From Pseudomonas batumici (GTDB lineage: Bacteria > Pseudomonadota > Gammaproteobacteria > Pseudomonadales > Pseudomonadaceae), in contig NZ_JXDG01000020.1 in NCBI RefSeq assembly GCF_000820515.1, positions 62,001 through 126,000 of the forward strand: a stretch of DNA of 64,000 bases. Reading direction: 5' to 3'. How positions within the stretch are numbered: the first letter of the stretch is position 1; each line of letters begins with the position of its first letter. The translations under genes and the position numbers were made by a program. The notes under the pieces are model-generated. The model searched no databases. It had not been told where the DNA came from and saw only the letters and a list, made by a program, of their open reading frames with translations. Of this stretch, positions 26,280 through 35,326 are shown in pieces.

Positions 26280-27170
26280 CTAGCGCTCGCGAATCGAGAA
26301 ATTCGCCATGTGCTCCAGGCCCTTGATCAGCGCCGAATGGTCCCACTGGCTGCCGCCGATGGCCGCGCAGGTGCTGAATACCTGCTGGGCATTGGCGGTG
26401 TTCGGCAGGTTGATGTTCAGCTCGCGGGCACCGGCCAGGGCCAGGTTCAGGTCCTTCTGGTGCAGGCTGATGCGGAAGCCCGGGTCGAAGGTGCCCTTGA
26501 TCATGCGCTCGCCATGCACTTCGAGGATTTTCGACGAGGCAAAGCCGCCCATCAGCGCTTCACGCACCTTGGCCGGGTCGGCGCCGTTCTTCGCCGCGAA
26601 CAGCAGCGCCTCGGCCACCGCCTGGATGTTCAGGGCGACGATGATCTGGTTCGCCACCTTGGCGGTCTGGCCGTCACCGTTGCCCCCCACCAGGGTGATG
26701 TTCTTGCCCATGTTCTGGAACAGCGGCAGGGCGCGGGCGAAGGCCTGGGCGTCGCCGCCGACCATGATGCTCAGGGTGGCGGCCTTGGCGCCGACTTCAC
26801 CGCCGGACACCGGGGCGTCGAGGTACTGCGCGCCGGTTTCATTGATCCGGGCCGCGAACGCCTTGGTGGCAGTGGGGGAGATCGAGCTCATGTCGATGAC
26901 GATCTTGCCCGGGCCGACGCCGGCGGCAATGCCGTCGGCACGAAACAGCACGTCCTCGACCTGCGGGGTGTCCGGCACCATGACGATGATGAATTCGGCT
27001 TCCTGGGCGACTTCCTTGGGGTTCGCCAGGGCAACCGCGCCGGCGCTGACCAGGTCGACCGGAGCGGCGTCGTGGTGGTTGGACAGGAACAGGCTGTGAC
27101 CTGCCTTTTGCAGGTTGGCGGCCATGGGGTGGCCCATGATACCGGTGCCGATAAAACCGATTTTAGCCAT
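26280..27170 (-). CDS. glxR: Tartronate semialdehyde reductase (2-hydroxy-3-oxopropionate reductase)
   Basis: 296 aa beta-hydroxyacid dehydrogenase. N-terminal Rossmann motif IGFIGTGIMGHPMAANL, substrate motif DAPVSGGEVGAKAATL (near 117), catalytic lysine in the GDGQTAKVANQII region (Lys near 170) and C-terminal HQKDLNLAL. It reduces tartronate semialdehyde to D-glycerate, the last step of the glyoxylate branch formed with gcl and hyi, from which it is separated by about 15 bp. No glycerate kinase gene follows. Confidence 0.94.
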   Translation of the reverse strand: MAKIGFIGTGIMGHPMAANLQKAGHSLFLSNHHDAAPVDLVSAGAVALANPKEVAQEAEFIIVMVPDTPQVEDVLFRADGIAAGVGPGKIVIDMSSISPTATKAFAARINETGAQYLDAPVSGGEVGAKAATLSIMVGGDAQAFARALPLFQNMGKNITLVGGNGDGQTAKVANQIIVALNIQAVAEALLFAAKNGADPAKVREALMGGFASSKILEVHGERMIKGTFDPGFRISLHQKDLNLALAGARELNINLPNTANAQQVFSTCAAIGGSQWDHSALIKGLEHMANFSIRER

Positions 27171-27185
27171 GAGAACGTCCTCTTC

Positions 27186-27968
27186 TTATAGTGCGTTATG
27201 GGTTTTCAACCAGCCCAGCCCGGCTTCGGTGCTGGTCAGTGGCTTGTATTCGCAGCCGACCCAGCCCTGATAACCGATGCGTTCCAGGTGCTCGAACAGG
27301 AACCGGTAGTTGATTTCCCCGGTCCCCGGTTCATGCCGCCCGGGGTTGTCGGCCAGTTGCACATGGTTGATCTCGGCCAGGTGGTCGGACAGGGTCCGCG
27401 CCAGGTCACCCTCCATGATCTGCATGTGGTAGATGTCGTATTGCAGGAACAGGTTGGCGCTGCCCACCTGCTGGCGAATCGACAGGGCCTGGGCCGTGGT
27501 GTTCAGGTAGAAACCAGGGATATCGCGGGTGTTGATCGCTTCCATCACCAAGCGGATGCCGACGGCTTCAAGCTTGCCGGCGGCGTACTTGAGGTTGTCG
27601 ACGAAGGTCTTTTCCAGGAAGGCGTCGTCGAAGCCCTGGGGGCGGATGCCGGCCAGGCAGTTGATCTGGGTATTGCCCAGCACCTGGGCATAGGCGATGG
27701 CCAGGTCGACCCCGGCGCGGAACTCCTCGACCCGGTCCGGGTGGCAGGCAATCCCGCGCTCGCCCTTGGCCCAATCACCGGCCGGCAGGTTGAACAACAC
27801 CTGGGTCAGGCCGTGGGCGTCGAGCTGCGCCTTGATCTCGGCCGAATTGAAGTCATAGGGGAACAGGTATTCCACACCGCTGAAACCGGCATCGGCGGCG
27901 GCCTTGAAGCGGGCCAGGAAATCCTGTTCGGTGAACAGCATGGAGAGGTTGGCGGCAAAGCGTGGCAT
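27186..27968 (-). CDS. hyi: Hydroxypyruvate isomerase
   Basis: 260 aa TIM-barrel of the xylose-isomerase-like family (start MPRFAANLSMLFTEQDFLARF). The metal and substrate residues lie in VMEAINTRDIPGFYLN, LQYDIYHMQIMEGD and VGCEYKPL. It interconverts hydroxypyruvate and tartronate semialdehyde. Lies 18 bp downstream of gcl in the gcl-hyi-glxR operon. Confidence 0.94.
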   Translation of the reverse strand: MPRFAANLSMLFTEQDFLARFKAAADAGFSGVEYLFPYDFNSAEIKAQLDAHGLTQVLFNLPAGDWAKGERGIACHPDRVEEFRAGVDLAIAYAQVLGNTQINCLAGIRPQGFDDAFLEKTFVDNLKYAAGKLEAVGIRLVMEAINTRDIPGFYLNTTAQALSIRQQVGSANLFLQYDIYHMQIMEGDLARTLSDHLAEINHVQLADNPGRHEPGTGEINYRFLFEHLERIGYQGWVGCEYKPLTSTEAGLGWLKTHNAL

Positions 27969-27986
27969 GGTGGTCTCCTTGGTAGG

Positions 27987-29762
27987 TCAGTCGAGCAGCG
28001 CAATCGCCGTCGGCGCATCGTTGCCGACCAGCGCCAGGTCTTCGAACTCGTTGATGGCGTTGATCTCGGTGCCCATGGAAATATTGGTCACCCGTTCCAG
28101 GATGATCTCGACCATCACCGGCACCCTGAACTCTTCGATCATCGCCTGGGCCTGACGCAGCGCGCCCTGGATCTGCTCCGGCTCGAACACCCGCAGGGCC
28201 TTGCAACCCAGGCCTTCGGCGACGGCCACGTGGTCCACGCCATAACCGTTGAGTTCTGGCGCATTGAGGTTGTCGAAGGACAGTTGCACGCAGTAGTCCA
28301 TGTCGAAGCCGCGCTGGGCCTGGCGGATCAGCCCCAGGTAGGAGTTGTTCACCACCACGTGGATATAGGGCAGCTTGAACTGCGCCCCCACCGCCAGTTC
28401 CTCGATCATGAACTGGAAGTCATAGTCGCCGGACAGTGCCACCACCTTGCGGTCCGGGTCGGCCTTGACCACCCCCAGCGCGGCCGGAATGGTCCAGCCC
28501 AGGGGGCCGGCCTGGCCGCAGTTGATCCAGTGCCGTGGCTTGTAGACGTGGAGGAACTGCGCGCCGGCAATCTGCGACAGGCCGATGGTGCTGACGTAGC
28601 AGGTGTCCTTGCCGAACACCTGGTTCATCTCTTCATAGACGCGCTGCGGCTTGACCGGCACGTTGTCGAAGTGGGTCTTGCGCTGCAGGCTGGCCTTGCG
28701 TTGCTGGCAATCCTTGAGCCAGGCACTGCGATCCTTCAGCTTGCCGGCGGCCTGCCATTCACGGGCCACTTCGATAAAGACGGTCAGGGCCGAGGCGGCG
28801 TCGGAAACGATGCCCAGGTCCGGGGTGAACACGCGGCCGATCTGGGTCGGTTCGATGTCCACGTGAATGAACTTGCGGCCTTCGGTGTAGACCTCCACGG
28901 AGCCGGTGTGACGGTTGGCCCAACGGTTGCCGATACCCAGCACGAGATCGGATTTGAGCAGCGTGGCATTGCCGTAGCGGTGGGAGGTCTGCAGCCCGAC
29001 CATGCCGACCATCAGCGGGTGGTCGTCGGCAATCGTGCCCCAGCCCATCAGGGTCGGGATCACCGGAATGCCGGTCAGTTCGGCGAACTCCACCAGCAAC
29101 TCGCTGGCATCGGCGTTGATGATGCCGCCACCGGCCACCAGCAGGGGGTGTTCGGCCTGGTCGAGCAGGGCCAGGGCCTTCTCGACCTGAATCCGCGTGG
29201 CGCTTGGTTTGGCCAGGGGCAGCGGTTGGTAGGCATCGATATCGAATTCGATCTGGGCCATCTGCACGTCGAACGGCAGGTCGATCAGCACCGGACCGGG
29301 GCGGCCGGAGCGCATTTCATAAAAGGCCTTCTGGAAGGCGTAGGGCACCTGGCCGGGTTCGAGCACGGTGGTTGCCCACTTGGTCACCGGCTTGACGATG
29401 CTGGTGATGTCCACGGCCTGGAAGTCTTCCTTGTGCAGCCGTGCCCGCGGTGCCTGGCCGGTGATGCAGAGGATCGGGATCGAGTCGGCGCTGGCGCTGT
29501 ACAGGCCGGTGACCATGTCGGTGCCGGCCGGGCCCGAGGTGCCGATGCACACGCCGATATTGCCGGCCTTGGCGCGGGTGTAGCCCTCGGCCATGTGCGA
29601 GGCGCCTTCGACATGACGAGCGAGGACGTGATCGATACCGCCGACTTTCTGCAACGCGCTGTACAGCGGGTTGATCGCGGCACCGGGAATGCCGAAGGCG
29701 GTGTCCACGCCTTCGCGACACATCACCAGGACGGCAGCTTCGATTGCTCTCATTTTGCTCAT
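27987..29762 (-). CDS. gcl: Glyoxylate carboligase (tartronate-semialdehyde synthase)
   Basis: 591 aa from ATG 29762; an in-frame ATG at 29798 falls on the operator and is rejected. A ThDP/FAD enzyme of the acetolactate synthase family: N-terminal [34 protein letters not shown] (where acetolactate synthases have the catalytic Glu, glyoxylate carboligases have Val: [10 protein letters not shown]), and ThDP motif [18 protein letters not shown] with [10 protein letters not shown]. It joins two glyoxylates, from ureidoglycolate, into tartronate semialdehyde and CO2. First gene of the operon; a TTGTATACAA palindrome lies 27 bp before the start. Confidence 0.95.
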   Translation of the reverse strand: MSKMRAIEAAVLVMCREGVDTAFGIPGAAINPLYSALQKVGGIDHVLARHVEGASHMAEGYTRAKAGNIGVCIGTSGPAGTDMVTGLYSASADSIPILCITGQAPRARLHKEDFQAVDITSIVKPVTKWATTVLEPGQVPYAFQKAFYEMRSGRPGPVLIDLPFDVQMAQIEFDIDAYQPLPLAKPSATRIQVEKALALLDQAEHPLLVAGGGIINADASELLVEFAELTGIPVIPTLMGWGTIADDHPLMVGMVGLQTSHRYGNATLLKSDLVLGIGNRWANRHTGSVEVYTEGRKFIHVDIEPTQIGRVFTPDLGIVSDAASALTVFIEVAREWQAAGKLKDRSAWLKDCQQRKASLQRKTHFDNVPVKPQRVYEEMNQVFGKDTCYVSTIGLSQIAGAQFLHVYKPRHWINCGQAGPLGWTIPAALGVVKADPDRKVVALSGDYDFQFMIEELAVGAQFKLPYIHVVVNNSYLGLIRQAQRGFDMDYCVQLSFDNLNAPELNGYGVDHVAVAEGLGCKALRVFEPEQIQGALRQAQAMIEEFRVPVMVEIILERVTNISMGTEINAINEFEDLALVGNDAPTAIALLD

Positions 29763-29788
29763 TATTTTGTGCCTCTTGCGTTTTGTAA

Positions 29789-29798
29789 TTGTATACAA
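29789..29798. promoter_or_regulatory. GntR/FadR-type operator candidate upstream of gcl
   Basis: Perfect palindrome TTGTATACAA, 27 bp upstream of the gcl start. Identical decamers precede three other purine-catabolic units in the window, and a one-mismatch copy precedes hiuH. The sequence fits the t-GTa-tAC-a pattern of FadR-subfamily GntR regulators. Confidence 0.6.
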
Positions 29799-29922
29799 GT
29801 TGCTGTGTGGCGAGTGTATTCATGGCAGGTGGCGAAGGTCAATGCCTTTTCTCGAACGATATGAAGATTCGTTCCAGGGCCATTTATCGGGTGTCTGAGT
29901 GGATTTAGCTGCGTATATTGCT

Positions 29923-29940
29923 ATTTTTGTATACAAAAAT
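29923..29940. promoter_or_regulatory. GntR/FadR-type operator candidate upstream of the glcG-like gene
   Basis: An 18-bp perfect palindrome with core TTGTATACAA (29927-29936), flanked by symmetric AT. It lies about 87 bp before ATG 30027, in the divergent promoter region with gcl. Confidence 0.6.
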
Positions 29941-30026
29941 ATTGTTTGTTGTGTTCTATTTGTTTTGGCGGACGGCTCCTGAAGCGGAGCGTCAACGGCT
30001 TTCCCCTCACCTATAAGGACGGCACC

Positions 30027-30467
30027 ATGAGCGCTTTAACCTTGAATCTCGCAGTCAGCCTGGCCAGTCAGGCGATTGCCGCCGGCCGGGCCATTTCGGC
30101 GGCGCCACTGACCATTGCGGTGCTGGATGGCGGCGGACACCTGGTGACGCTGCAGCGCGAGGACGGGGCGAGCCTGCTGCGTCCGCAGATCGCCATCGGC
30201 AAGGCCTGGGGCGCGATAGCCCTGGGTAAAGGGTCGCGATTGCTGGCGCTGGATGCGCAGCAACGGCCGGCGTTCGTGGCGGCGTTGAACAGCCTGGGGC
30301 AGGGCAGCGTGGTACCGGCGCCGGGTGGCGTGTTGATTCGCGATCAGGACGGGAAGGTGATCGGTGCGATCGGGATCACTGGCGATACATCGGATATCGA
30401 CGAGCAGTGCGCGATCAGCGCGGTCGAGGCGTTAGGGCTGGTGGCGGATGCCGGGGTGTCAGTCTGA
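30027..30467 (+). CDS. GlcG/HbpS-family (DUF336) protein
   Basis: 146 aa from ATG 30027; an ORF extension to 29946 runs over the operator region and is rejected. Family motifs: IAVLDGGGHLVTLQREDGASLLRPQIAIGKAWGA, then VPAPGGVLIRDQDGKVIGAIGITGDTSDIDEQCA. HbpS relatives bind heme and GlcG-like proteins accompany glycolate/glyoxylate loci, but their function is unclear. Divergent from gcl and under the same kind of palindrome, so it is probably part of the purine/glyoxylate regulon. Confidence 0.85.
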   Translation: MSALTLNLAVSLASQAIAAGRAISAAPLTIAVLDGGGHLVTLQREDGASLLRPQIAIGKAWGAIALGKGSRLLALDAQQRPAFVAALNSLGQGSVVPAPGGVLIRDQDGKVIGAIGITGDTSDIDEQCAISAVEALGLVADAGVSV

Positions 30468-30480
30468 TAGACGCCACGGT

Positions 30481-31089
30481 CTACCGGTCCGGTTCACAGC
30501 CCTTGAGCACCAGCCGCACGATGGTCTGTGCCGCTGCCTCATAGTCGGCATCTTCCAGCTTGGCCTTGCCGGTGATCGAGGAGATCTGCCAGTCGAAATC
30601 GGCATAGGTCTGGGTCGCGGCCCAGATGCTGAACATCAGGTGATGGGGATCGAGCGGGGCGATCAGGCCGCGGTCGATCCAGCTCTGGATGCAGGCGATA
30701 TTGTGCCGGGCCTGGGCGTTGAGCTGTTCCACCTGCTCGGCGCTCAGGTGCGGCGCGCCGTGCATGATTTCGCTGGCGAAGACCTTGGACGCGAAAGGCA
30801 GGTCGCGGGAGATACGGATCTTCGAGCGGATATAGCCGGCCAGCACTTCAGCGGGCACACCTTCGGGGTTGAACGGTGTCGAGGCCCGGAGGATCGGCTC
30901 GATGATGCTTTCCAGCACCTCGCGATAGAGGTTGTCCTTGGACTTGAAGTAGTAGTAGACGTTGGGCTTGGGCAGGCCGGCCTTGGCCGCGATATCGCTG
31001 GTCTTGGTGGCGGCGAAGCCCTTGTCGGCGAACTCTTCGCTGGCGGCGCGCAGGATCAGTTCTCGGTTGCGTTCGCGGATGGTGCTCAT
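30481..31089 (-). CDS. TetR-family transcriptional regulator (RutR-like)
   Basis: 202 aa from ATG 31089, preceded by AAGGA; the longer ORF to 31149 adds an unconserved basic tail. TetR HTH at residues 5-55 (NRELILRAASEEFADKGFAATKTSDIAAKAGLPKPNVYYYFKSKDNLYREVL). The C-terminal domain (SRDLPFASKVFASEIMHGAPHLS, WAATQTYADFDWQI) resembles the RutR/YcdC type, whose E. coli member senses pyrimidines. It sits inside the purine cluster and is likely to control it or a pyrimidine/purine-related target, but the TTGTATACAA sites are not TetR-like. Convergent with the glcG-like gene. Confidence 0.85.
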   Translation of the reverse strand: MSTIRERNRELILRAASEEFADKGFAATKTSDIAAKAGLPKPNVYYYFKSKDNLYREVLESIIEPILRASTPFNPEGVPAEVLAGYIRSKIRISRDLPFASKVFASEIMHGAPHLSAEQVEQLNAQARHNIACIQSWIDRGLIAPLDPHHLMFSIWAATQTYADFDWQISSITGKAKLEDADYEAAAQTIVRLVLKGCEPDR

Positions 31090-31190
31090 AAACCAGGTTT
31101 TTCCTTGCCGGCCCGGGCGGTTGGGCATGGTAGCACCGGGTTTGCGCAAGGCTCAAGAATGCCTCTCCCGCACATTCACAGCGATATTTG

Positions 31191-31256
31191 TTGGAGGAGC
31201 GAGCTTGCTCGCGATGGGCGCCACTGACCCCATCTCCGGCAAGTTCGCTCCCATGA
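31191..31256. repeat. Diverged REP doublet
   Basis: GGAGGAGCGAGCTTGCTCGCGAT and its inverted partner CCGGCAAGTTCGCTCCCATG; the stem sequence differs from the common type, showing REP subclass diversity. Confidence 0.6.
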
Positions 31257-31287
31257 GATTCACGCGGTTCTCAAGCGCCCACCGCCA

Positions 31288-32073
31288 TCAGAAGTGGTAC
31301 TTGATCAACAGGCTCGCGGTGTCCTGGTTGGTCTTGAAGTCCGTGCTGCTTTCGACCCCGTACTTGTTCTTCCAGTAGTCGTATTCAAGACCCACATAGA
31401 GTCGCTTTTCGCCCCAATGCAGGGCCTTGCCCAGGTCGTACTTGATCTGCGGGTTGAAGTGCAGGTTGGCGTGGTAGACCCCCTTGGCGTTGCGGTCGTT
31501 GTCCACCACCCAGTCCATGTAGCCGTCGATCAGCACGTCCGAGCTGCCCACCGGCAGGGTATAGGACCAGACCGGGGTGATCTGCCAGATATTGCTGCCC
31601 GGGCGGTTGCTGTCGGTGTGGCGCTGGTAGAAGTTCAGCTGGAAGTAGTCGAAACCCGGTACATCCAGGTCGAAACCGGGACCGAACAGGTAGGCGTTGG
31701 TGTCGCCTTCGCCGAACTCATAGGTCAGGGCCAGCAGGACGTCCTTGACCGGGCCGAAGGCGAACGAGCGGTCGAAGATCTTGCCCATGGACAGGCGCGG
31801 GCTGATCTCGCCGTAGTAGGTGCTCGGGCCGAGATTCTGGTCGGGCTTGCCGTTGTAGAAGATCCGGTCGAGGAAGAAGAAGTTGTCGCCGTATTTCCAG
31901 GCGTCGGCGTGTTCGAAGGTGAGGGTCTGCTGGATCTGCGGATTGACGGTGAAATTCTTGCCGTACAGGTAGGTCAGGCTGTTGTTTTGCCATTGCAGCA
32001 GGTCGCTTGCGCAGGCAGGTCCCGCGCTCAGCAGGGCGGCGGACAGTATCAGGCTCGTACAAGTGCGCTTCAT
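31288..32073 (-). CDS. Tsx-like nucleoside-specific outer-membrane channel
   Basis: 261 aa from ATG 32073. Signal peptide (LILSAALLSAGPACA-SDLLQW), then a beta-barrel pattern of alternating aromatic strands ending in phenylalanine (TASLLIKYHF), as required for outer-membrane insertion. The start LLQWQNNSLTYLYGKNFTVNP and FEHADAWKYGDNFFFLDR match the Tsx/OmpK family of nucleoside channels. It would admit nucleosides or purines to the periplasm for the adjacent permease and degradative genes. Confidence 0.87.
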   Translation of the reverse strand: MKRTCTSLILSAALLSAGPACASDLLQWQNNSLTYLYGKNFTVNPQIQQTLTFEHADAWKYGDNFFFLDRIFYNGKPDQNLGPSTYYGEISPRLSMGKIFDRSFAFGPVKDVLLALTYEFGEGDTNAYLFGPGFDLDVPGFDYFQLNFYQRHTDSNRPGSNIWQITPVWSYTLPVGSSDVLIDGYMDWVVDNDRNAKGVYHANLHFNPQIKYDLGKALHWGEKRLYVGLEYDYWKNKYGVESSTDFKTNQDTASLLIKYHF

Positions 32074-32425
32074 GGGTTGCTCCCTAAGGTCAGTGGTTCC
32101 ACGATTCCGTCGTTCGGCGCTCTGGGGCTGGCGCCTTTTTTCTCTGTTTGCCACCACCGAGTGGCCAGCCCGCCTGCTCCTGGCAAGGGCTGGATCAAGC
32201 TGAAAAAGAGTCAAAGGCTCCTCATCCGGCTGTCTGCGGGACAGTCGAGCGGGGAGGGCTTCGATGGGCCTTGAGGTTGTCCCGCGCCGGGATAAGGGGC
32301 GCTTGGGTCAGGTGTCGGTGGCGATGGCTTGTTCGAGCGGATTCGAGCGGGCGCGCAGCATACTGACTCGCGCCACAGGGCTCAAGAGCCCCGTTCCAGA
32401 GCGCTCGGATCCGCCGGCCAGGGCG
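32074..32425. other. 352-bp gap between tsx-like gene and permease
   Basis: It must hold the tsx-like promoter and the permease 3' end. No REP of the common type, operator palindrome or RNA gene was recognised; no ORF here looks real. Confidence 0.5.
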
Positions 32426-33781
32426 TCAGTGCTGATGAACATGCCCGCTGAGTGCCGCCCGTTCGGCGCCCCCCAGCACGTTGAACAGCAGGTTCAGGGA
32501 CACGGCGCTCAGGGTCGCCATGGCGATACCGCTATGGGTGATCGGACCCATCCACAACGGCAGGTGGGCGAAGAACTCCGGTCGCACCACGGGGATCAGA
32601 CCCATGCCGATGCTCACCGCCACCAGCAGCTGATTGCGCCGGTCGGAGATGTCGGCTTCCTGGAGGATCTTGATCCCGGTGGCCGCCACCATGCCGAACA
32701 TGGCGATGGCCGCGCCGCCCAGCACCGCCGGCGGAATCGAGGCCACCAGGAACGCGGCCTTGGGCAGCAGGCTGAGGATGATCAGGAAGAGCCCGGCGAC
32801 CGCTGTCACCGAGCGGCAACGCACGCCGGTCATCTGCACCAGGCCGATGTTCTGGGCGAAGGAGGAATGGGTGAAGGTGTTGAAGAAACCGGCGAGGAAC
32901 GACGCGCCGGCGTCGCACAGCAAGCCGCGCCGGAGCATGCGCGGGGTGACGTCCTGGCCGGTGATCTTGCCCAGGGCCAGGAACATCCCGGTGGACTCGA
33001 CGAAGATGATCACTACCACCAGGCACATGGACAGGATCGGCGCCAGGTGAAACTGCGGCAGGCCGAAATGCAGCGGGGTGACCACCTTCAGCCAGGGCGC
33101 CTGGGCCAGGCCGCCGAGGTCGACCATGCCTATGACGCCGGACAGGGCATAGCCCAGGACCATGCCGATCAGCACCGAGATATTGACCCAGAAACCGCGC
33201 ATGAAGCGGTTGATCAGCAGGATGGTGGCCAGTACCAGTGCGGCCACCGTGAGGTAGATCGGCGAGCCGAACGGTACCGCCGTGTTACCGCCGCCGGCCC
33301 AGTTGACCGCCACCGGGAACAGTGAGAGGCCGATGGCGGTAATCACCGTGCCAGTCACCAGCGGGGGGAAGAAGCGCACGACTTTCGACATGAATGGGGC
33401 GATGAGCAGGCCGAAGAAACCGGCGGCGATGGTGGCGCCGAAGATGCCGGGCATGCCGATGCCGGGCATGCCGGCCATGGCCACCATGCTGCCGACGGCG
33501 GCGAAGCTGGCCCCCATCATCACCGGCATGCGGATGCCCATGGGGCCGATGCCGAGGGATTGCACCACGGTGGCGATACCGGCCACCAGCAGGTCGGCGT
33601 TGATCAGAAAAGCGATTTCCTCACGACTCAGGCCGGCGGCCTGGCCGATGATCAGCGGTACGGCGACGGCGCCTCCATACATCAGCAGGACGTGTTGCAG
33701 ACCCACCAGGATCAGTTGCAACAGGGGCAGGCGCTGGAGAGCGGGTGCGGCGGGGATGCGCGGTTCGGATAACTCGGACAT
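32426..33781 (-). CDS. NCS2-family urate/xanthine permease
   Basis: 451 aa, about 14 membrane segments. NCS2 signatures: VGLQHVLLMYGGAVAVPLIIG at the N-terminus and the ESTGMFLALGKITGQ plus FNTFTHSSFAQNIGLVQMTGVRCRS blocks (near 260-320), which carry the substrate-binding Glu and Gln positions. Proton symport of xanthine or urate is expected from its place beside puuD (148 bp downstream on the same strand). The C-terminal HVHQH is unusual. Confidence 0.92.
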   Translation of the reverse strand: MSELSEPRIPAAPALQRLPLLQLILVGLQHVLLMYGGAVAVPLIIGQAAGLSREEIAFLINADLLVAGIATVVQSLGIGPMGIRMPVMMGASFAAVGSMVAMAGMPGIGMPGIFGATIAAGFFGLLIAPFMSKVVRFFPPLVTGTVITAIGLSLFPVAVNWAGGGNTAVPFGSPIYLTVAALVLATILLINRFMRGFWVNISVLIGMVLGYALSGVIGMVDLGGLAQAPWLKVVTPLHFGLPQFHLAPILSMCLVVVIIFVESTGMFLALGKITGQDVTPRMLRRGLLCDAGASFLAGFFNTFTHSSFAQNIGLVQMTGVRCRSVTAVAGLFLIILSLLPKAAFLVASIPPAVLGGAAIAMFGMVAATGIKILQEADISDRRNQLLVAVSIGMGLIPVVRPEFFAHLPLWMGPITHSGIAMATLSAVSLNLLFNVLGGAERAALSGHVHQH

Positions 33782-33872
33782 GCAACACCTCGGATTTTTT
33801 ATTCTTGTGGTTTTAGCGCTGTGTGGTTGCGAACAGCCTTCTTGAATCGGTTACACCTGTGTGGCGAATGGG

Positions 33873-33912
33873 ACTTTTGTAGTGAGTGGGCTTGCCCACT
33901 CGCCACAAAAAA
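33873..33912. repeat. Second-class REP hairpin after puuD
   Basis: Imperfect inverted repeat around GTGAGTGGGC-TT-GCCCACTCGCCAC flanked by T and A runs. Its right arm is the GTGGCGAG-GGGC type also found at 60958-61108, so it is scored as a REP rather than a terminator. Confidence 0.55.
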
Positions 33913-33928
33913 GCTTGAGCTTCAGGTC

Positions 33929-35275
33929 TCAGTTGGTATGCGCGCCCTGGTTGATCCAGGCACCGATCAGGTCACGTTCCTGCTGGGTCATCTGGGTGAT
34001 GTTGCCCAGTGGCATGATCTGGCTGGCAACGGCCTGGGCCTGGATGCGCGGGGCCAGTTGCTGGATCTGTTGCGGGGTGTCGAAGATCACCCCCGCCGGT
34101 GCCGAACTGAACAGCGGGCTGGTGGGCTGGGCCGAATGGCACACCGCGCAGCGCTCCTGGATCACACTGTGAACCTTGTCGAAGCTGACATCGGCGGCAC
34201 TCGCCGTCGCGGTGGGCGCTGCAGTTGGAGCTGGCGTTGGAGCAGCCGGTGCGACCGCAGCGACGGGCGCCGCTGGTGCTGCTGCCGTCGTCTCGGCCGG
34301 CTTGCCGCCCAGCGCGGTTTCCGGCAGGGGCTGGTATTCGATCTTCTCCGGCGCCTTGGCCACTTGCGGTGCACTCGGGGTCGACGCGGGGCCGGTGACA
34401 TAAGCCAGGCAGATCATCCCCAAGGCCGCGACCGGCAAGGTCCAGGCAAACTTGTGGCTGTTGTGGCGGGTGTTGAAATAGTGCCGCACCAACACCGCCA
34501 GCACCGCGATCCCGGCCAGGATCAACCAGTTGTACTGGCTGCCGTAGGTGCTCGGGAAGTGGTTGCTGATCATGATGAACAGCACCGGCAGGGTGAAGTA
34601 GTTGTTGTGCCGCGAACGCAGCAGGCCCTTGGCCGGCAGGGCCGGGTCCGGCGTGCGGTTCTCGGCGATGGCCGCCACCAGGGCGCGCTGGGCCGGCATG
34701 ATGATGCGGAACACGTTGCCGACCATGATGGTGCCGATGATCGCGCCGACGTGCAGGTACGCCCCGCGACCGCTGAACACCTTGCTGAGCCCGTAGGCGG
34801 CGGCAATCAGCAGCACGAACAGGATGAGGCCGAGCAGGGCCGGGCGCTTGCCCAGGGCCGAATCACAGAGGAAATCGTAGACGAACCAGCCGGCGATCAG
34901 CGCACCGATGCCGATGGCCACGCCCTCGGGGCCGCTCAGGCCGCTGCCGGGGGCCACCAGGTAGAGCACGGGGTTGGAGTAGAACACGATGCACAGCAGC
35001 GCGATCCCCGAGATCCAGGTGAAGTAGGCTTCCCATTTGAACCAGTGCAGGTTGTCCGGCATGGTCGGTGGGGCCAGCTTGTATTTTTCCAGGTGGTAGA
35101 TACCGCCGCCGTGGATCGCCCACAGGTCGCCCGCCAGGCCTTCCTTCGGGTTGACCCGGTTGAGGTTGTTCTCCAGCCAGACGAAGTAGAACGACGCGCC
35201 GATCCAGGCCACGCCGGTGATCATGTGAATCCAGCGCACGCTCAGGTTCAGCCATTCCATCAGATGTGCTTGCAC
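33929..35275 (-). CDS. puuD: Membrane urate hydroxylase PuuD with C-terminal cytochrome c domain
   Basis: 448 aa. The N-terminal part (about 1-300) has about eight membrane helices with conserved histidines (VRWIHMITGVAWIGASFYFVWLENNLN, WAIHGGGIYHLEKY, RHNNYFTLPVLFIMISNH). A 60-residue Ala/Pro/Thr-rich linker (about 300-360) leads to a cytochrome c domain with one heme-binding CAVCH (near 383) and a distal Met (QIMPLGNITQMT). The enzyme oxidises urate to 5-hydroxyisourate and passes electrons to the respiratory chain instead of making H2O2 like uricase. Heme attachment depends on the ccm system, which is also in this window. Confidence 0.95.
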   Translation of the reverse strand: MQAHLMEWLNLSVRWIHMITGVAWIGASFYFVWLENNLNRVNPKEGLAGDLWAIHGGGIYHLEKYKLAPPTMPDNLHWFKWEAYFTWISGIALLCIVFYSNPVLYLVAPGSGLSGPEGVAIGIGALIAGWFVYDFLCDSALGKRPALLGLILFVLLIAAAYGLSKVFSGRGAYLHVGAIIGTIMVGNVFRIIMPAQRALVAAIAENRTPDPALPAKGLLRSRHNNYFTLPVLFIMISNHFPSTYGSQYNWLILAGIAVLAVLVRHYFNTRHNSHKFAWTLPVAALGMICLAYVTGPASTPSAPQVAKAPEKIEYQPLPETALGGKPAETTAAAPAAPVAAVAPAAPTPAPTAAPTATASAADVSFDKVHSVIQERCAVCHSAQPTSPLFSSAPAGVIFDTPQQIQQLAPRIQAQAVASQIMPLGNITQMTQQERDLIGAWINQGAHTN

Positions 35276-35326
35276 AGTCTTTACCTCTCGCCTGTCACTC
35301 TTTTTCGGGAGTGATCAGACCTTCTC

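Noticed and set aside
27198..29864. 888-codon plus-strand open frame
   Set aside because: It is antisense to hyi and gcl, which are unmistakable; long antisense frames are common in this GC-rich DNA and the translation has no family features.
33873..33912. Terminator for puuD
   Set aside because: On the minus strand the hairpin lacks a following T run in the right place, and its arm matches the second REP class.
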